From Anaerofustis stercorihominis DSM 17244 (GTDB lineage Bacteria > Bacillota > Clostridia > Eubacteriales > Anaerofustaceae), in contig NZ_DS560018.1 of the NCBI RefSeq assembly GCF_000154825.1, positions 62,001-126,000 on the forward strand: a stretch of DNA of 64,000 nucleotides. The letters are read 5' to 3'. The notes beneath the pieces were generated by a model. The model was not told the origin of the DNA. It saw only the letters and a program-made list of their open reading frames with translations, and made no database searches. The first letter of the stretch is position 1, and every line of letters starts with the position of its first letter. This document shows, one piece after another, positions 49,372-59,208 of the stretch. The translations under genes and the position numbers were made by a program.

Positions 49372-49743
49372 CTATTTATGTCCTCCTAAAAATTTTATTT
49401 GAATATAATCTCCATGTTTTAACTCAGGAAGTTTTTCACCTTTTAATTGAACTTGTCCGGGAAGTTCTACCTCATCTTTACCGCCAAACACCAAACAGCA
49501 ATGCCCAAGCATTTTAAATGTATCGTTCGCTTCAGCTCCTACAGCTGTGACAACATAATCATTATCTCCCAAAGACATAAAATCCCCAACTTTTATTTCA
49601 CTGTCAAGTTCCTTTTTTTCGTGAAGAACAGATAATTCCGCAAGTTCCAATGGTGCATCTTCATTAAATAATATAAGCATTTTTTCACTTAAAAAATCTA
49701 ATGCAATATCGCCAAATCCAATTATTTTTGATTTATAATCCAT
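49372..49743 (-). CDS. srlB: PTS glucitol/sorbitol-type EIIA
   Basis: 123 residues. It accepts phosphate from HPr-P on a histidine, probably His41 (LSVLHEKKEL), after the family segment LILFNEDAPLELAE. The C-terminal GHCCLVFGGK and VQLKGEKLPELKHGD fit the family. Its order after IIBC matches srl/gut operons. Confidence 0.9.
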   Translation of the reverse strand: MDYKSKIIGFGDIALDFLSEKMLILFNEDAPLELAELSVLHEKKELDSEIKVGDFMSLGDNDYVVTAVGAEANDTFKMLGHCCLVFGGKDEVELPGQVQLKGEKLPELKHGDYIQIKFLGGHK

Positions 49744-49786
49744 ACCCTAACTTTCCTTATGTAATTTTTTTTATGATTTCAAATTA

Positions 49787-50779
49787 TTAATATAGTCCAA
49801 ATGAGAATAAATATGCAATTACTACTGCAAGCGGACCTGTAATAAGTCTTGAGAATAGCATTGCAGGTACCCCGATTTCAACTGTTGAAGGTTCTGCTTC
49901 ACCAAGAGATAAACCAACAGGTACAAAGTCTGCACCAACTTGTGCATCTATTGCAAATAATGCAGGAAGTGCATAACTTGGAGGAATATTTCCTTTTGCT
50001 ATTTCAGCACCAACCAAAACACCAACTACCTGAGCGATAACCGCACCCGGTCCGAGAACTGGTGATAAGAATGGAATTGCACAAATAACGGATAGTAAAA
50101 TCATTCCTGGTAATGAACCCGCTAGTGGACTTATTGCCTTTGCAATTACATCACCGATACCCGATGCTGTGATAATGCCAAGAAGCATACTAACGAATGC
50201 CATAAATGGTAAAATATTTCTTATTGTCGTATCAATAGCATCTCTGCCGGCAGCAAAGAATTTATTTACGACTCCGCCAACCGCTTTACCTATTTTAGAA
50301 ACTACTCCGATAAATCCTTTTTGTCCTCCTGTAGTATCTTCTTTTCCAGATGAGTCTGAACTTTCAGTTGTCACATCAGGTTCAGGAGTATCTACTTTTA
50401 CTTCTCCATCATATAATGAAACTTCTTTTTCGCTTACGTCCGAAACGTAATTGTCTTCATGTATGTACTGAGCAAGAGGTCCGGTTGCTCCTCCCGGTTC
50501 CAAATTAACAGTTAATACGCCTTTTCTAGGATATACTCCGCATCTTGCAGTACCGCCGCAGTCTACTATAACAACTGCCATTTCATCATCCGGTACCCCT
50601 GTTGAAAACGCATCTATTGCTTCCGCACCTGTCAAATCTGCTATATATTGTGCTACGGGATGTATACCACCGCCGGTAACACTGGCAATCTTATTTTTCT
50701 TTTCTGTCGGTTGTATAACTAACGGTCCACCCCAACCTTGTGATCCTTTTTCAATTATAACGGCTTTAAATTTACTCAC
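49787..50779 (-). CDS. srlE: PTS glucitol/sorbitol-type EIIBC
   Basis: 330 residues. An N-terminal IIB domain (about 1-135) carries cysteines 74 and 80 in VDCGGTARCGVYP, one of which is the likely phosphocysteine. A Ser/Thr/Asp linker (about 135-155) and a membrane part (IIC2-like, about 180-330: FLSPVLGPGAVIAQVVGVLVGAEIAKG) follow. The polyol specificity is not fixed by sequence alone. Confidence 0.92.
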   Translation of the reverse strand: MSKFKAVIIEKGSQGWGGPLVIQPTEKKNKIASVTGGGIHPVAQYIADLTGAEAIDAFSTGVPDDEMAVVIVDCGGTARCGVYPRKGVLTVNLEPGGATGPLAQYIHEDNYVSDVSEKEVSLYDGEVKVDTPEPDVTTESSDSSGKEDTTGGQKGFIGVVSKIGKAVGGVVNKFFAAGRDAIDTTIRNILPFMAFVSMLLGIITASGIGDVIAKAISPLAGSLPGMILLSVICAIPFLSPVLGPGAVIAQVVGVLVGAEIAKGNIPPSYALPALFAIDAQVGADFVPVGLSLGEAEPSTVEIGVPAMLFSRLITGPLAVVIAYLFSFGLY

Positions 50780-50794
50780 TTTTATTTCTCCTTT

Positions 50795-51319
50795 CTATGC
50801 ATTTACGCTTTTCTTATTCATGATTGCGTAAATTCTTTCTGTTACAACGCCTCTGATTAAGATTACAACGACACCAACCAAGAAATATCGGAGTGCCAAA
50901 GGTGTAGTACTAAGATTTAACTTAGTTAGACCGTTCGCAATACCCAAGAAAACGAAAAGTTCACCGGCATTTGCATGTGGGAATAATCCTGTTATCGGAT
51001 GGCAGAATGAAACTGTTGAATCATAGAATGCAACCTTATGTTCTTCTTTTAAGAAACGACCGAAAGAATATGCCATTGGGTTACATAGGAAGAACATCGC
51101 AAGCACAGGCATTAAAGTATATCTGGTAATAAAGCTTTTTGATAATATCTTCATGAATTTATCAACTCTCTCTTCACCGATTATTTTAATAAGAGCATTG
51201 ATAGCTGTTATCAAAACAATAAGTGTAGGGATGATACCGGTTACCCAGCCGATAAACTGCTCTCCTCCTGCATTAAATAATCCAATAAAACCTTCTGCAA
51301 GTTTTGTTAAGAATTCCAT
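50795..51319 (-). CDS. srlA: PTS glucitol/sorbitol-type EIIC
   Basis: 174 residues, about four helices. Family segments: FIGLFNAGGEQFIGWVTGIIP and NPMAYSFGRFLKEEHKVAFYDSTVSFCHPITGLFPHANAGELF. It forms the translocation pore with the IIBC protein. Confidence 0.92.
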   Translation of the reverse strand: MEFLTKLAEGFIGLFNAGGEQFIGWVTGIIPTLIVLITAINALIKIIGEERVDKFMKILSKSFITRYTLMPVLAMFFLCNPMAYSFGRFLKEEHKVAFYDSTVSFCHPITGLFPHANAGELFVFLGIANGLTKLNLSTTPLALRYFLVGVVVILIRGVVTERIYAIMNKKSVNA

Positions 51320-51386
51320 TAAAATTCTCCTTTCTATTATTTTTTATATTCTATGAAAGACTATCGTCTTAACATACAAAATATAT

Positions 51387-51839
51387 CTATGCATTTTCCG
51401 CTATCGTATCACCTCCGATTAATTCTTCTTCACTCATTTCTGCTGCTTTGCTTTTTTCCAAAACCCCTATAAGTCCATTCACAGCTTGAAGCAAAGCGCT
51501 TCCTTTTTCTCTTCTTTTTTTACTTCTGAATGTTTTTACCTTAAGTTCTTCTTCCGATTTGATTTCGTAAACAGATTTTCCAACCAAATCATCAAATGGT
51601 TTAAATCTGGCAAATACACTGAATCCATTTATCATTTGACCCTTAGTAACAAGTCCGTTATTATCGCATGCTAGTATAACGATGACTCCGTATACGAAAT
51701 ACTGTTTATCTTTTCCTACACTGACGTTTCCGTACTTATGTACGTCATTGAATGAAACACTGAAATTCTTAGCTTGTTTATATGTAAGCAAAGAATTAAA
51801 AATCATAAGTACAAATGCAGCTAAAAATATTTTCCACAT
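51387..51839 (-). CDS. gutM: GutM/SrlM-like glucitol operon activator
   Basis: About 150 residues: one N-terminal helix (FLAAFVLMIFNSLLTYKQAKNF) and a cytoplasmic tail (VSVGKDKQYFVYGVIVILACDNNGLV, RSKKRREKGSALLQAVNG). In E. coli GutM is an activator of the glucitol operon. ATG at 51839 (MWKIFL) is likelier than a TTG 21 bases earlier, though spacing from AAAGGA is long. Here it lies between the SorC gene and IIC. Confidence 0.85.
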   Translation of the reverse strand: MWKIFLAAFVLMIFNSLLTYKQAKNFSVSFNDVHKYGNVSVGKDKQYFVYGVIVILACDNNGLVTKGQMINGFSVFARFKPFDDLVGKSVYEIKSEEELKVKTFRSKKRREKGSALLQAVNGLIGVLEKSKAAEMSEEELIGGDTIAENA

Positions 51840-51862
51840 AATTATCCAACATCCTTTCAACT

Positions 51863-52807
51863 CTACTTATCGAGTAATAACTTCGCAGTTTCTGCATTGG
51901 TCACCAAAACATTTATAAGTTTTCCGTTTATCGCTCCGTAAATCGCATCCAATTTTTCTTTACCGGAACTTATCCCAACGACTCTTTTGATTTTTCTCAA
52001 ATTATCGATCTTAAATCCAAAGACATATTTATTATAAGAATAGTTTGTATCCCCGTTTATATCATACATTTGAAGGCATATATCCCCTACTATACCCATA
52101 TTCCTCATTTCATCGATATCTTCATTATTGTAATATCCGGTTTCCATCATAGTGGAACCTTCCACCGCAGTTCCTATACCTACGACTGCCGTAGTCATCT
52201 TATCCATTAAATCAAGGACCTGTTTGATATGTATGTCATTTTTAAGGCTATCCATTAAATTTTTATCCATTATCATTGCCGGAGCATGCAAAAGATGATA
52301 TTCACCGCCGAATGCTCTGGAAAAATCAATTACGACTTGATTACAGTGATACTCTATACCAACTTGCCCCATACCTCCAAGGAGAGGTATGAAAGAGATA
52401 TTTCTAGGTTTTTCTTGTCTAATATGAGGAGCAATTGTTTTTATCGTTTTACCCATGGAAAGTCCGACAATCTCGCCGTCCTTTAACGCTCTTTGAAGGT
52501 ATGAGGCACAAGCTTTTCCTAAATAATCCTGTTCATAAGCTACATCGACGGCATCTGAAGCTATGATGACTTCATGAAGTCCGAATTTTTCTTCCAAGGC
52601 TTTTTCCAGCTTATAGTAATTATTTTTTAGCGGATTGATAACTTCAATTTTTACAATCCCTTCATTCTTGGCATTTTTAAGAATTCTTGACACGGTAGCT
52701 CTGGAAATTTCGAGTTTTTGTGCAATTTCTTCTTGTCTCATATCGTTATTGTAATAAAGGTCACATACTTTAACCATTAGTCTAGTATCATCAAAAACTT
52801 TTTTCAT
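51863..52807 (-). CDS. SorC/DeoR-family sugar-responsive regulator
   Basis: 314 residues. The N-terminal HTH (LYYNNDMRQEEIAQKLEISRATVSRILKNAKNEGIV) precedes the sugar-phosphate-binding SorC domain (GLSMGKTIKTIA, GMGQVG, VVGIGTAVEGSTM, VVGISSGKEKLDAIYGAI). It is the first gene of the PTS operon and would sense the phosphorylated substrate. Confidence 0.92.
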   Translation of the reverse strand: MKKVFDDTRLMVKVCDLYYNNDMRQEEIAQKLEISRATVSRILKNAKNEGIVKIEVINPLKNNYYKLEKALEEKFGLHEVIIASDAVDVAYEQDYLGKACASYLQRALKDGEIVGLSMGKTIKTIAPHIRQEKPRNISFIPLLGGMGQVGIEYHCNQVVIDFSRAFGGEYHLLHAPAMIMDKNLMDSLKNDIHIKQVLDLMDKMTTAVVGIGTAVEGSTMMETGYYNNEDIDEMRNMGIVGDICLQMYDINGDTNYSYNKYVFGFKIDNLRKIKRVVGISSGKEKLDAIYGAINGKLINVLVTNAETAKLLLDK

Positions 52808-52861
52808 GAAATTTCCTCCTATTTTGCCTATTGAAATTTATTTCTATCTGTTTTATTTTTA

Positions 52862-52931
52862 CATTTGTTCAGCATTTGAAATATTGTTCTTATTACGCTT
52901 TTATAATAATCCAATAAGAGTAAAAAGTCAA
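52862..52931 (-). promoter_or_regulatory. Promoter and likely SorC site of the PTS operon
   Basis: Minus-strand TTGACT (52926-52931), 17 bp, TATTAT (52903-52908). Downstream at about 52862-52880 a direct repeat CATTTG-TTCAG-CATTTGAA resembles sites of SorC-type regulators. Confidence 0.6.
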
Positions 52932-53071
52932 CTGTTATTTTATAAATAAATCAAAAAAATTATTGCAAAAAACAAATCAAATATCTCCATTTATTTTCAA
53001 AGTAAAAGAAACAAATAGAATTATATAATTTTCTATTAATATTCTTGCTCATATTTCGCGGTAAAAAAAAT

Positions 53072-53103
53072 AAAAAAGACACTCCTTAAAGTGTCTTTCT
53101 TTT
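53072..53103 (-). terminator. Terminator after the deacetylase gene
   Basis: AAAGACACT / AGTGTCTTT stem followed by T-rich sequence on the minus strand, touching the stop at 53105. Confidence 0.75.
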
Positions 53104-53104
53104 A

Positions 53105-54529
53105 TTAATTATTTATCCCATGATGAGGAGCATAAGAATTTTCATCTATAGCTTTAAATATATATCCTCTTTTTTTGTATTTTTTAATTATTTTTGGAAG
53201 AGAGTCTACTGTCGTATTCTTCGCATCTGTATCGTGGAAAAGGATATTAATATTTTTCTCTTTACACATAGTCGCATTTTTTACTAACGTACCCACCGCA
53301 ACTTCACTTCCGGAAGCATCAGTTGAATCACAGTTCCAGTCATAATACTGGTACCCCCTGTTTAAAACTTCCTTTGTAAGTTTTGTCATCAAACCCTTTT
53401 TATAGGCTCTGCTTACGGTATTTGAAGATCCGCCGGGAAATCTGATATATTTAGGAGAATATCCGATTATACCCTTTACCATATTTTCAAGCTTGTTTAA
53501 ATCTTCAAAATAAGCTTTTTCGGATTTATAAACTTTTTCATAATCATGAGTATATGTATGAAGGGCAATGGTATGTCCTTTATCATGTGCGACTTTGATT
53601 AAATGATTATATTTTTTCCCGTTACCCGTAACAAAAAATGTCGCTTTAACATTATATTTATCTAGGATATCAAGTATTTTTTTTGTATTTGCCGAAGGTC
53701 CGTCATCAAATGTCAAATATACAATTTTCTTTTTATTTTCCTTAGTTGTACCAATAGGTTTTACTATATTTACAGTCCTCTGCAATGTTACGGTATTGCC
53801 GGATCTATCCGTAGCTGTATATGAAACCTTATAACTTCCCGGTTTATTAACATCCACGTTTGATGAATTTACCGATAATTTTGGAGAAGGGTCGTGATCG
53901 TCTTCAACCAAAACTCCCTTTTTTAAACTAAGTTTACCGCCCTCTACAATATCCAAAGGCTGCAAGTTTGAAATTTTTGGAGGTACTTCGTCTTTAACTA
54001 CCTTAACAACGACATTTTTTTCTGTCTCATTCCCACCTGCATCGGCAACTATGACCCCAACGTCATATTCTCCCTTATCGCGGAAATCATAATCTTCCTT
54101 AAATCGTACGGTAGTATTTGTAGCGTCTTTAATGTTTTTAACCAGCTTATCGGGTTTGATCTTTATTCCAGCTTCAATAGTCACAGGCACTGTATCGAAT
54201 GAAGGAGGTGTCGTGTCTTTTACATTTACTTTAATGGGGTATTCCTTGCCATGATATTTATAAATAATAGTATATGTACCGAGCTTATTTATATTTACCT
54301 TACTGTCATCAATAACTACAGCATCTTTGGAGCCGAAGAATGTATACTTTATATTATCCTTAGAATTCAATTTATTATTTATTTCCAAATCTATCGAAGA
54401 ATTTGCAAATACTATCGGTGAAATTATTATTTTAAGTAAAAAAATCAAGCATACGATAGCTATCCCAAAAGCTATAAAAACTCTTTTATCTATTTTCTTT
54501 ATATCTAAATTTTTTAAATCTATTTTCAT
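53105..54529 (-). CDS. Membrane-anchored polysaccharide deacetylase with Ig-like domains
   Basis: 474 residues. One N-terminal helix (VFIAFGIAIVCLIFLLKIIISPIVFA), then two or three DUF5011-type Ig domains (about 50-260; SYTATDRSGNTVTLQRTVNI and VGVIVADAGGNETEKNV), then a NodB domain (about 270-460). Catalytic motifs TFDDGPS, HTYTHDY and RFPGGS are intact. It likely de-N-acetylates peptidoglycan or a surface glycan outside the cell, a known lysozyme-resistance mechanism (PgdA type). Monocistronic. Confidence 0.9.
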   Translation of the reverse strand: MKIDLKNLDIKKIDKRVFIAFGIAIVCLIFLLKIIISPIVFANSSIDLEINNKLNSKDNIKYTFFGSKDAVVIDDSKVNINKLGTYTIIYKYHGKEYPIKVNVKDTTPPSFDTVPVTIEAGIKIKPDKLVKNIKDATNTTVRFKEDYDFRDKGEYDVGVIVADAGGNETEKNVVVKVVKDEVPPKISNLQPLDIVEGGKLSLKKGVLVEDDHDPSPKLSVNSSNVDVNKPGSYKVSYTATDRSGNTVTLQRTVNIVKPIGTTKENKKKIVYLTFDDGPSANTKKILDILDKYNVKATFFVTGNGKKYNHLIKVAHDKGHTIALHTYTHDYEKVYKSEKAYFEDLNKLENMVKGIIGYSPKYIRFPGGSSNTVSRAYKKGLMTKLTKEVLNRGYQYYDWNCDSTDASGSEVAVGTLVKNATMCKEKNINILFHDTDAKNTTVDSLPKIIKKYKKRGYIFKAIDENSYAPHHGINN

Positions 54530-54635
54530 TTACTAAGCCTCTTATATATCCATGTAATGATGAGATTATAACAAATTTCGACAAACTTAGCAATGAAGAT
54601 AAAGTAAATCAAATATTAAGTTTTTATTAAGTTAC

Positions 54636-54671
54636 AAAAAAAGCATACAGACTAATTCTATACGCTTTTTA
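54636..54671 (-). terminator. Terminator after the parB-like gene
   Basis: AAAAAGCGTATAG / CTGTATGCTTTTT stem (one G-U pair) with a T run on the minus strand. Confidence 0.7.
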
Positions 54672-54683
54672 TAACTTGTTATT

Positions 54684-55466
54684 TTATTTTTTAGGTATTG
54701 TTATTACGACTTCTATCCTGTCATCAAAGTCTTTTTCCTTATAGTCACACTCAAGTCCCGTGTTAAAAATACTCTTATATGCCTGTTTTATGGTATTCGT
54801 ATAAATTTTATAATTAAAAATATTTTTAACATTGGTTTTAGAAGAATTTATGACGATTTCCTGCTTTAATCGTTCAACCAAAAGCTCGGAATTTTTTACA
54901 TTTAAATCTTTCTTCGCAATTTCCTTTGCGGCTTTTAATCTCATATTACTGTCCGGCAGAGAGAGAAGACACCTTGCATGACGCTGAGTAAGATTGTTTT
55001 CTATGATTATATGTAAAACTTCTTCATCAAGATTTAAAAGCCTAACCAAATTAGAAATGGTAGATTGTTTTTTACCTATCCTGCTTGCAAGTTCTTCCTG
55101 ACTCATACCATATTCGCTCATTATTTTCTTATAACTTAAAGCTTCTTCATAAAAATTCAAATTTTCCCTTTGAATATTTTCTATCAGAGCTATCAAATCA
55201 TTTTCTTCACTGTTGATAGAAACGATAATACAAGGGATTTTATCTAAACCGGCAAGCTTACTTGCTCTTAATCTTCTTTCACCGCTGACTACTTCATAAG
55301 AATTATATCCTTTTTGTCTAACCGTGATGGGCTGAATTATACCAAGACTTCTTATCGATTCGGAAAGTTCTTTAATGCTTTCTTCATCAAAATATTTCCT
55401 TGGTTGATCTTTGTTTGCTGAAATCAGTGATATATCCAGTTCTTTAACTTTTTTTACGTTTGCCAC
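54684..55466 (-). CDS. ParB/Noc-family chromosome partitioning or nucleoid-occlusion protein
   Basis: About 260 residues. ParB N-terminal domain: DQPRKYFDEESIKELSESI, VVSGERRLRASKLAGL, ENIQRENLNFYEEA; central HTH MSQEELASRIGKKQSTISNLVRLL. The position directly after mnmG is that of noc or of parB in other genomes. GTG at 55466 is chosen: AGGGGGATAGAA precedes it, and the longer frame would overlap mnmG. rsmG and parA are not present here. Confidence 0.88.
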   Translation of the reverse strand: MANVKKVKELDISLISANKDQPRKYFDEESIKELSESIRSLGIIQPITVRQKGYNSYEVVSGERRLRASKLAGLDKIPCIIVSINSEENDLIALIENIQRENLNFYEEALSYKKIMSEYGMSQEELASRIGKKQSTISNLVRLLNLDEEVLHIIIENNLTQRHARCLLSLPDSNMRLKAAKEIAKKDLNVKNSELLVERLKQEIVINSSKTNVKNIFNYKIYTNTIKQAYKSIFNTGLECDYKEKDFDDRIEVVITIPKK

Positions 55467-55476
55467 TTCTATCCCC

Positions 55477-57354
55477 CTACTGTTTATTCTTTGCAAGTTC
55501 TATTAATAGTACATTAATATCCGACGGAGAGACCCCGGATATCCTTGAAGCCTGTCCTAAATTTTTTGGTCTTATATCTTCAAGTTTTTGTCTTGCTTCC
55601 AATCTCAAATTCTTTATTTCATTATAATTTATATCCTCGGGAAGTACTTTCTTCTCCATGGACTTAAATTTATCTATACTCGCCTGCTGCTTTATAATAT
55701 AATCATGATATTTTATTTGAATTTCCACTTGCTGCTTGACTCTCCTTGAAAGTTCAGGCCTGTTTTCATCAAATATTTTTGTATCATCATAACTGATTTT
55801 TGGTCTTTTTATGAGGTCATATACCGTTATTGTATTTTTAAGAGGTGTTGTCCCTATGCTTTCCAGCTTGATATTATTTTCATTGCTTGGAGTGATTTTT
55901 ATCTCTTTAAGTCTCGCCTTTTCTTTATTAACAGTTTCTTCATATCCAAGAAGACGTTCATATCTTTCTTTACTTATAAGCCCCTGCTCAAAACCGTAAG
56001 GAGTAAGCCTTAAATCCGCATTGTCCTGTCTTAAAAGAAGTCTGTATTCAACTCTGGAAGTGAACATCCTGTAAGGCTCTTTCGTGCCTTTTGTAGTAAT
56101 ATCGTCAATAAGGACACCTATATAACTGCTTGACCTGTCCAGTATCAAAGGCTCTCTGTTTTGAACGTAATTTGCGGCATTAATTCCTGCAATCAATCCC
56201 TGTGCGGCAGCTTCCTCATATCCGCTGGTGCCGTTTATCTGTCCGGCAGTAAATAATCCTTTAACTATTTTACTTTCCAAAGATAACTCTATTTGAGTCG
56301 GTTCAACTGCATCATATTCAATAGCATAAGCTACTCTCATTATTTCTACATTTTCAAGTCCCTTAATAGTCCTTAAAAATTTGACCTGAACATCTTCGGG
56401 AAGAGAAGAACTCATCCCCTGAAGGTACATCTCATTCGTATTCAGGCCTTCAGGTTCAACGAATAGCTGATGTCTTTCTTTATCGGCAAATCTGACTATT
56501 TTATCTTCTATACTCGGACAATATCTCGGACCTATACCCGTTATATTACCGCTGTATAAAGGAGAACGATGAAGATTATCGTTTATTACCTCATGAGTTT
56601 TTTCATTTGTATAAGCAAGATAACAAGGCTGTTCATCATATTCCAAATCCTTATCCTCATTTTCAAAAGAAAAAGGAGTTATTTCTTTATCTCCGAACTG
56701 AATTTCCATTTTTGAAAAATCAATACTTCTTTTATTTACCCTTGCAGGAGTTCCGGTCTTTAATCTTAGAAGCTTAAATCCAAGTTTTTTTAGGCTGTCA
56801 CTTAGCTTATTTGCCGGGAAAATCCCGTTGGGACCGCCTGAATAGCTTACATCACCTATGATTATCCTTCCTTTTAGATATGTTCCCGAGCAGATAACTA
56901 TAGCCTTAGTTTTATACATTGCTCCGGTATGAGTGATTACACCGCTAACTTTTCCGTCTTCGGTAAGTATCTCCACAGCTTCTTGCTGTTTCAAATCGAG
57001 ATTATCGGTATTTTCGATAACAAACTTCATCTCTTCCTGATACTTTTTCTTATCCGCCTGTGCTCTAAGAGACTGAACGGCAACCCCCTTTGCGGTATTC
57101 AAAGTCTTGGTTTGAATGAATGTCTTATCTATGTTTTTACCCATTTCTCCGCCAAGTGCATCTATTTCTCTTACAAGGTGCCCCTTTCCCGTTCCTCCTA
57201 TTGAAGGATTACAAGGCATCATTGCAAGAGCATCTAAATTAAGAGTTAAAAGGAGAGTACTGCTTCCTTTTCTCGCACTTGCAAGCGCAGCTTCACAGCC
57301 CGCATGTCCCGCACCTATTACTATAACATCGTATTCACCTGCTAAAAAACTCAT
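55477..57354 (-). CDS. mnmG: tRNA uridine-5-carboxymethylaminomethyl modification enzyme MnmG (GidA)
   Basis: 625 residues. N-terminal FAD fold ([21 protein letters not shown]), [14 protein letters not shown], and C-terminal [21 protein letters not shown]; with MnmE it modifies U34 of several tRNAs. It lies nine bases after mnmE. Confidence 0.97.
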   Translation of the reverse strand: MSFLAGEYDVIVIGAGHAGCEAALASARKGSSTLLLTLNLDALAMMPCNPSIGGTGKGHLVREIDALGGEMGKNIDKTFIQTKTLNTAKGVAVQSLRAQADKKKYQEEMKFVIENTDNLDLKQQEAVEILTEDGKVSGVITHTGAMYKTKAIVICSGTYLKGRIIIGDVSYSGGPNGIFPANKLSDSLKKLGFKLLRLKTGTPARVNKRSIDFSKMEIQFGDKEITPFSFENEDKDLEYDEQPCYLAYTNEKTHEVINDNLHRSPLYSGNITGIGPRYCPSIEDKIVRFADKERHQLFVEPEGLNTNEMYLQGMSSSLPEDVQVKFLRTIKGLENVEIMRVAYAIEYDAVEPTQIELSLESKIVKGLFTAGQINGTSGYEEAAAQGLIAGINAANYVQNREPLILDRSSSYIGVLIDDITTKGTKEPYRMFTSRVEYRLLLRQDNADLRLTPYGFEQGLISKERYERLLGYEETVNKEKARLKEIKITPSNENNIKLESIGTTPLKNTITVYDLIKRPKISYDDTKIFDENRPELSRRVKQQVEIQIKYHDYIIKQQASIDKFKSMEKKVLPEDINYNEIKNLRLEARQKLEDIRPKNLGQASRISGVSPSDINVLLIELAKNKQ

Positions 57355-57362
57355 TATTTCCT

Positions 57363-58739
57363 CTACTTTCCTAAACAGAAATTCTTAAATATTTCATCTA
57401 TTATATCTTCGCTTGTAGTTTCTCCCGTTATGCCTCCAAGTTTATATAAAGCGGCATTTATATCTATTTCAACAAGATCTACCTCAAGTCCTTCATTTAT
57501 CATTTTTATTGCATTATCAAAATCATCTCTTGCACCAATTAAAAGATTTTTATGTCTTATATTACTTACCAAAGTATTTCCTACGCCATCATCTTCACTT
57601 AACCCGGCAAGCTCATATATCTTATTTTCTATTTTCTCTATACCCTCTTTTTTAAGAGCGGAAATTTCAACTGTTTTATAATTATCGAATGCTTTTACTG
57701 TATCTACATTTGTATTTAGATCCATCTTATTAAGTACAACCAACACTTCTTTATTATCCGGAAGCATTTTTATTATATCCATATCCTCAGTGTCAAGAGC
57801 TCTTGATGTATCTATACAAAATAATATGATATTACTTTCTTCAAGCATTTCAATTGATTTATCTATACCTATCTTTTCGACTTTACTGTCTGCATTTCTA
57901 ATTCCCGCAGTGTCTATAAATTTGACAGGAACACCTTTTATGTTCACCACTTCGTCTACAATGTCTCTCGTAGTACCGGCTTCTTCTGTTACGATAGCCT
58001 TATTTTCATTTATAAGTGCATTTAAAAGCTGGGACTTCCCAACATTGGGCTTACCTATAATGGCAACTTTTATCCCGTCTTTTAAAATCTCTCCTTTTTC
58101 AAAGGTAGAAATAATTTTATTAAGCTTATATTTCATGGAATTTATTAATTCCACTATTTCATTATTTGTTAAATCTTCTTCATCATATTCCGGATACTGA
58201 ATAGTAACTTCAAGCCTTGCGAGCATGTTGGTAATATCAGCTTTTATTTCATCTATCTTACTTGACAAATCGCCTTTTAGAGAACTCATAGCACTCTTTG
58301 CAAAATTGGATGTTTTTGCTGTGATGATATCGCTGATAGCCTCAGCCTGAACCAAGTCTATCCTGCCGTTTAAAAAAGCTCTTTTTGTAAATTCTCCCGC
58401 TTCGGCAAGTCTCGCTCCGTTTTTAAGCACCAATGTAAGTACATCCTTTGTGACACTCATACCTCCATGGCAGTTGATTTCAATGACATCTTCAGCAGTA
58501 AAAGAATGTGGTTCGCACATCTTGGAAACAAGAACTTCATCTATTATCTCATTTGTATCTTTATTTACAATATGACCGTAGTTTATGGTATTTTTAGGAA
58601 CATCAAAAATAGAACCTTTTTTCATCTTAAAGACTCTATCACATACTTCAAATGCTTCACTTCCGCTGATCCTAATAATAGAAATACCACCATACCCCGA
58701 TGGTGTTGCTATTGCAGCGATTGTATCTTCTTTAAACAT
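57363..58739 (-). CDS. mnmE: tRNA modification GTPase MnmE (TrmE)
   Basis: 458 residues. N-terminal folate-binding domain ([22 protein letters not shown]), helical part, Ras-like G domain ([24 protein letters not shown]) and the C-terminal C-L-G-K needed for catalysis. AGGAG precedes the ATG. Confidence 0.97.
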   Translation of the reverse strand: MFKEDTIAAIATPSGYGGISIIRISGSEAFEVCDRVFKMKKGSIFDVPKNTINYGHIVNKDTNEIIDEVLVSKMCEPHSFTAEDVIEINCHGGMSVTKDVLTLVLKNGARLAEAGEFTKRAFLNGRIDLVQAEAISDIITAKTSNFAKSAMSSLKGDLSSKIDEIKADITNMLARLEVTIQYPEYDEEDLTNNEIVELINSMKYKLNKIISTFEKGEILKDGIKVAIIGKPNVGKSQLLNALINENKAIVTEEAGTTRDIVDEVVNIKGVPVKFIDTAGIRNADSKVEKIGIDKSIEMLEESNIILFCIDTSRALDTEDMDIIKMLPDNKEVLVVLNKMDLNTNVDTVKAFDNYKTVEISALKKEGIEKIENKIYELAGLSEDDGVGNTLVSNIRHKNLLIGARDDFDNAIKMINEGLEVDLVEIDINAALYKLGGITGETTSEDIIDEIFKNFCLGK

Positions 58740-59177
58740 TTTTTACTCCTAAAACAAATATTTCCTGAAATTTATAAATATTTCCCGATTAACTTTTAAA
58801 TTATATCATAATGAATATTAAATTGCTATATTCTATTTAAAGAAAATGATTGTCAATATTTATAAAAGTTTGATATGCCTATACAATATTTTGAATATAA
58901 CTATTCTATATATATTTTTAGGGCACTACGCCTACTTCGCAGATTCCGCGCCCTAAATTTCTTATAAAAATTATTACTTATTTTTATAATGTACTTTTAT
59001 ATAAATAAGAAGAATAAAGACATATTATATTATTATTAAATTGAGCATATAAAAAATAAAGTAAAGCTTAATGTAGTATATAAAAAACTTTAATTTAATC
59101 CAAAGTTCTTTAAAGTATAAAATTGTTTATTTTATGTGAAATCTCCTTACAAAAGGTATAATACCCGTTAAACAAAT
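58740..59177. other. AT-rich intergenic region holding repeat copy 4
   Basis: About 440 bp upstream of mnmE and downstream of the membrane-protein gene. Apart from the hairpin repeat I see no gene or known RNA; it must contain the mnmE promoter. Confidence 0.5.
58921..58953. repeat. Dispersed hairpin repeat, copy 4
   Basis: GGGC-ACTACGC-CTAC-TTC-GCAG-ATTCCGC-GCCC, orientation as copy 2. Outer G-C of the other copies is A-T here (58920/58954), a paired change that keeps the stem. Confidence 0.8.
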
Positions 59178-59208
59178 AAAAAAGACTGCCTAGCAGTCTT
59201 TATTTTTT
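59178..59208 (-). terminator. Terminator overlapping the stop of the membrane-protein gene
   Basis: AAAGACTGC / GCAGTCTTT stem with A/T tracts on both sides. Confidence 0.75.
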
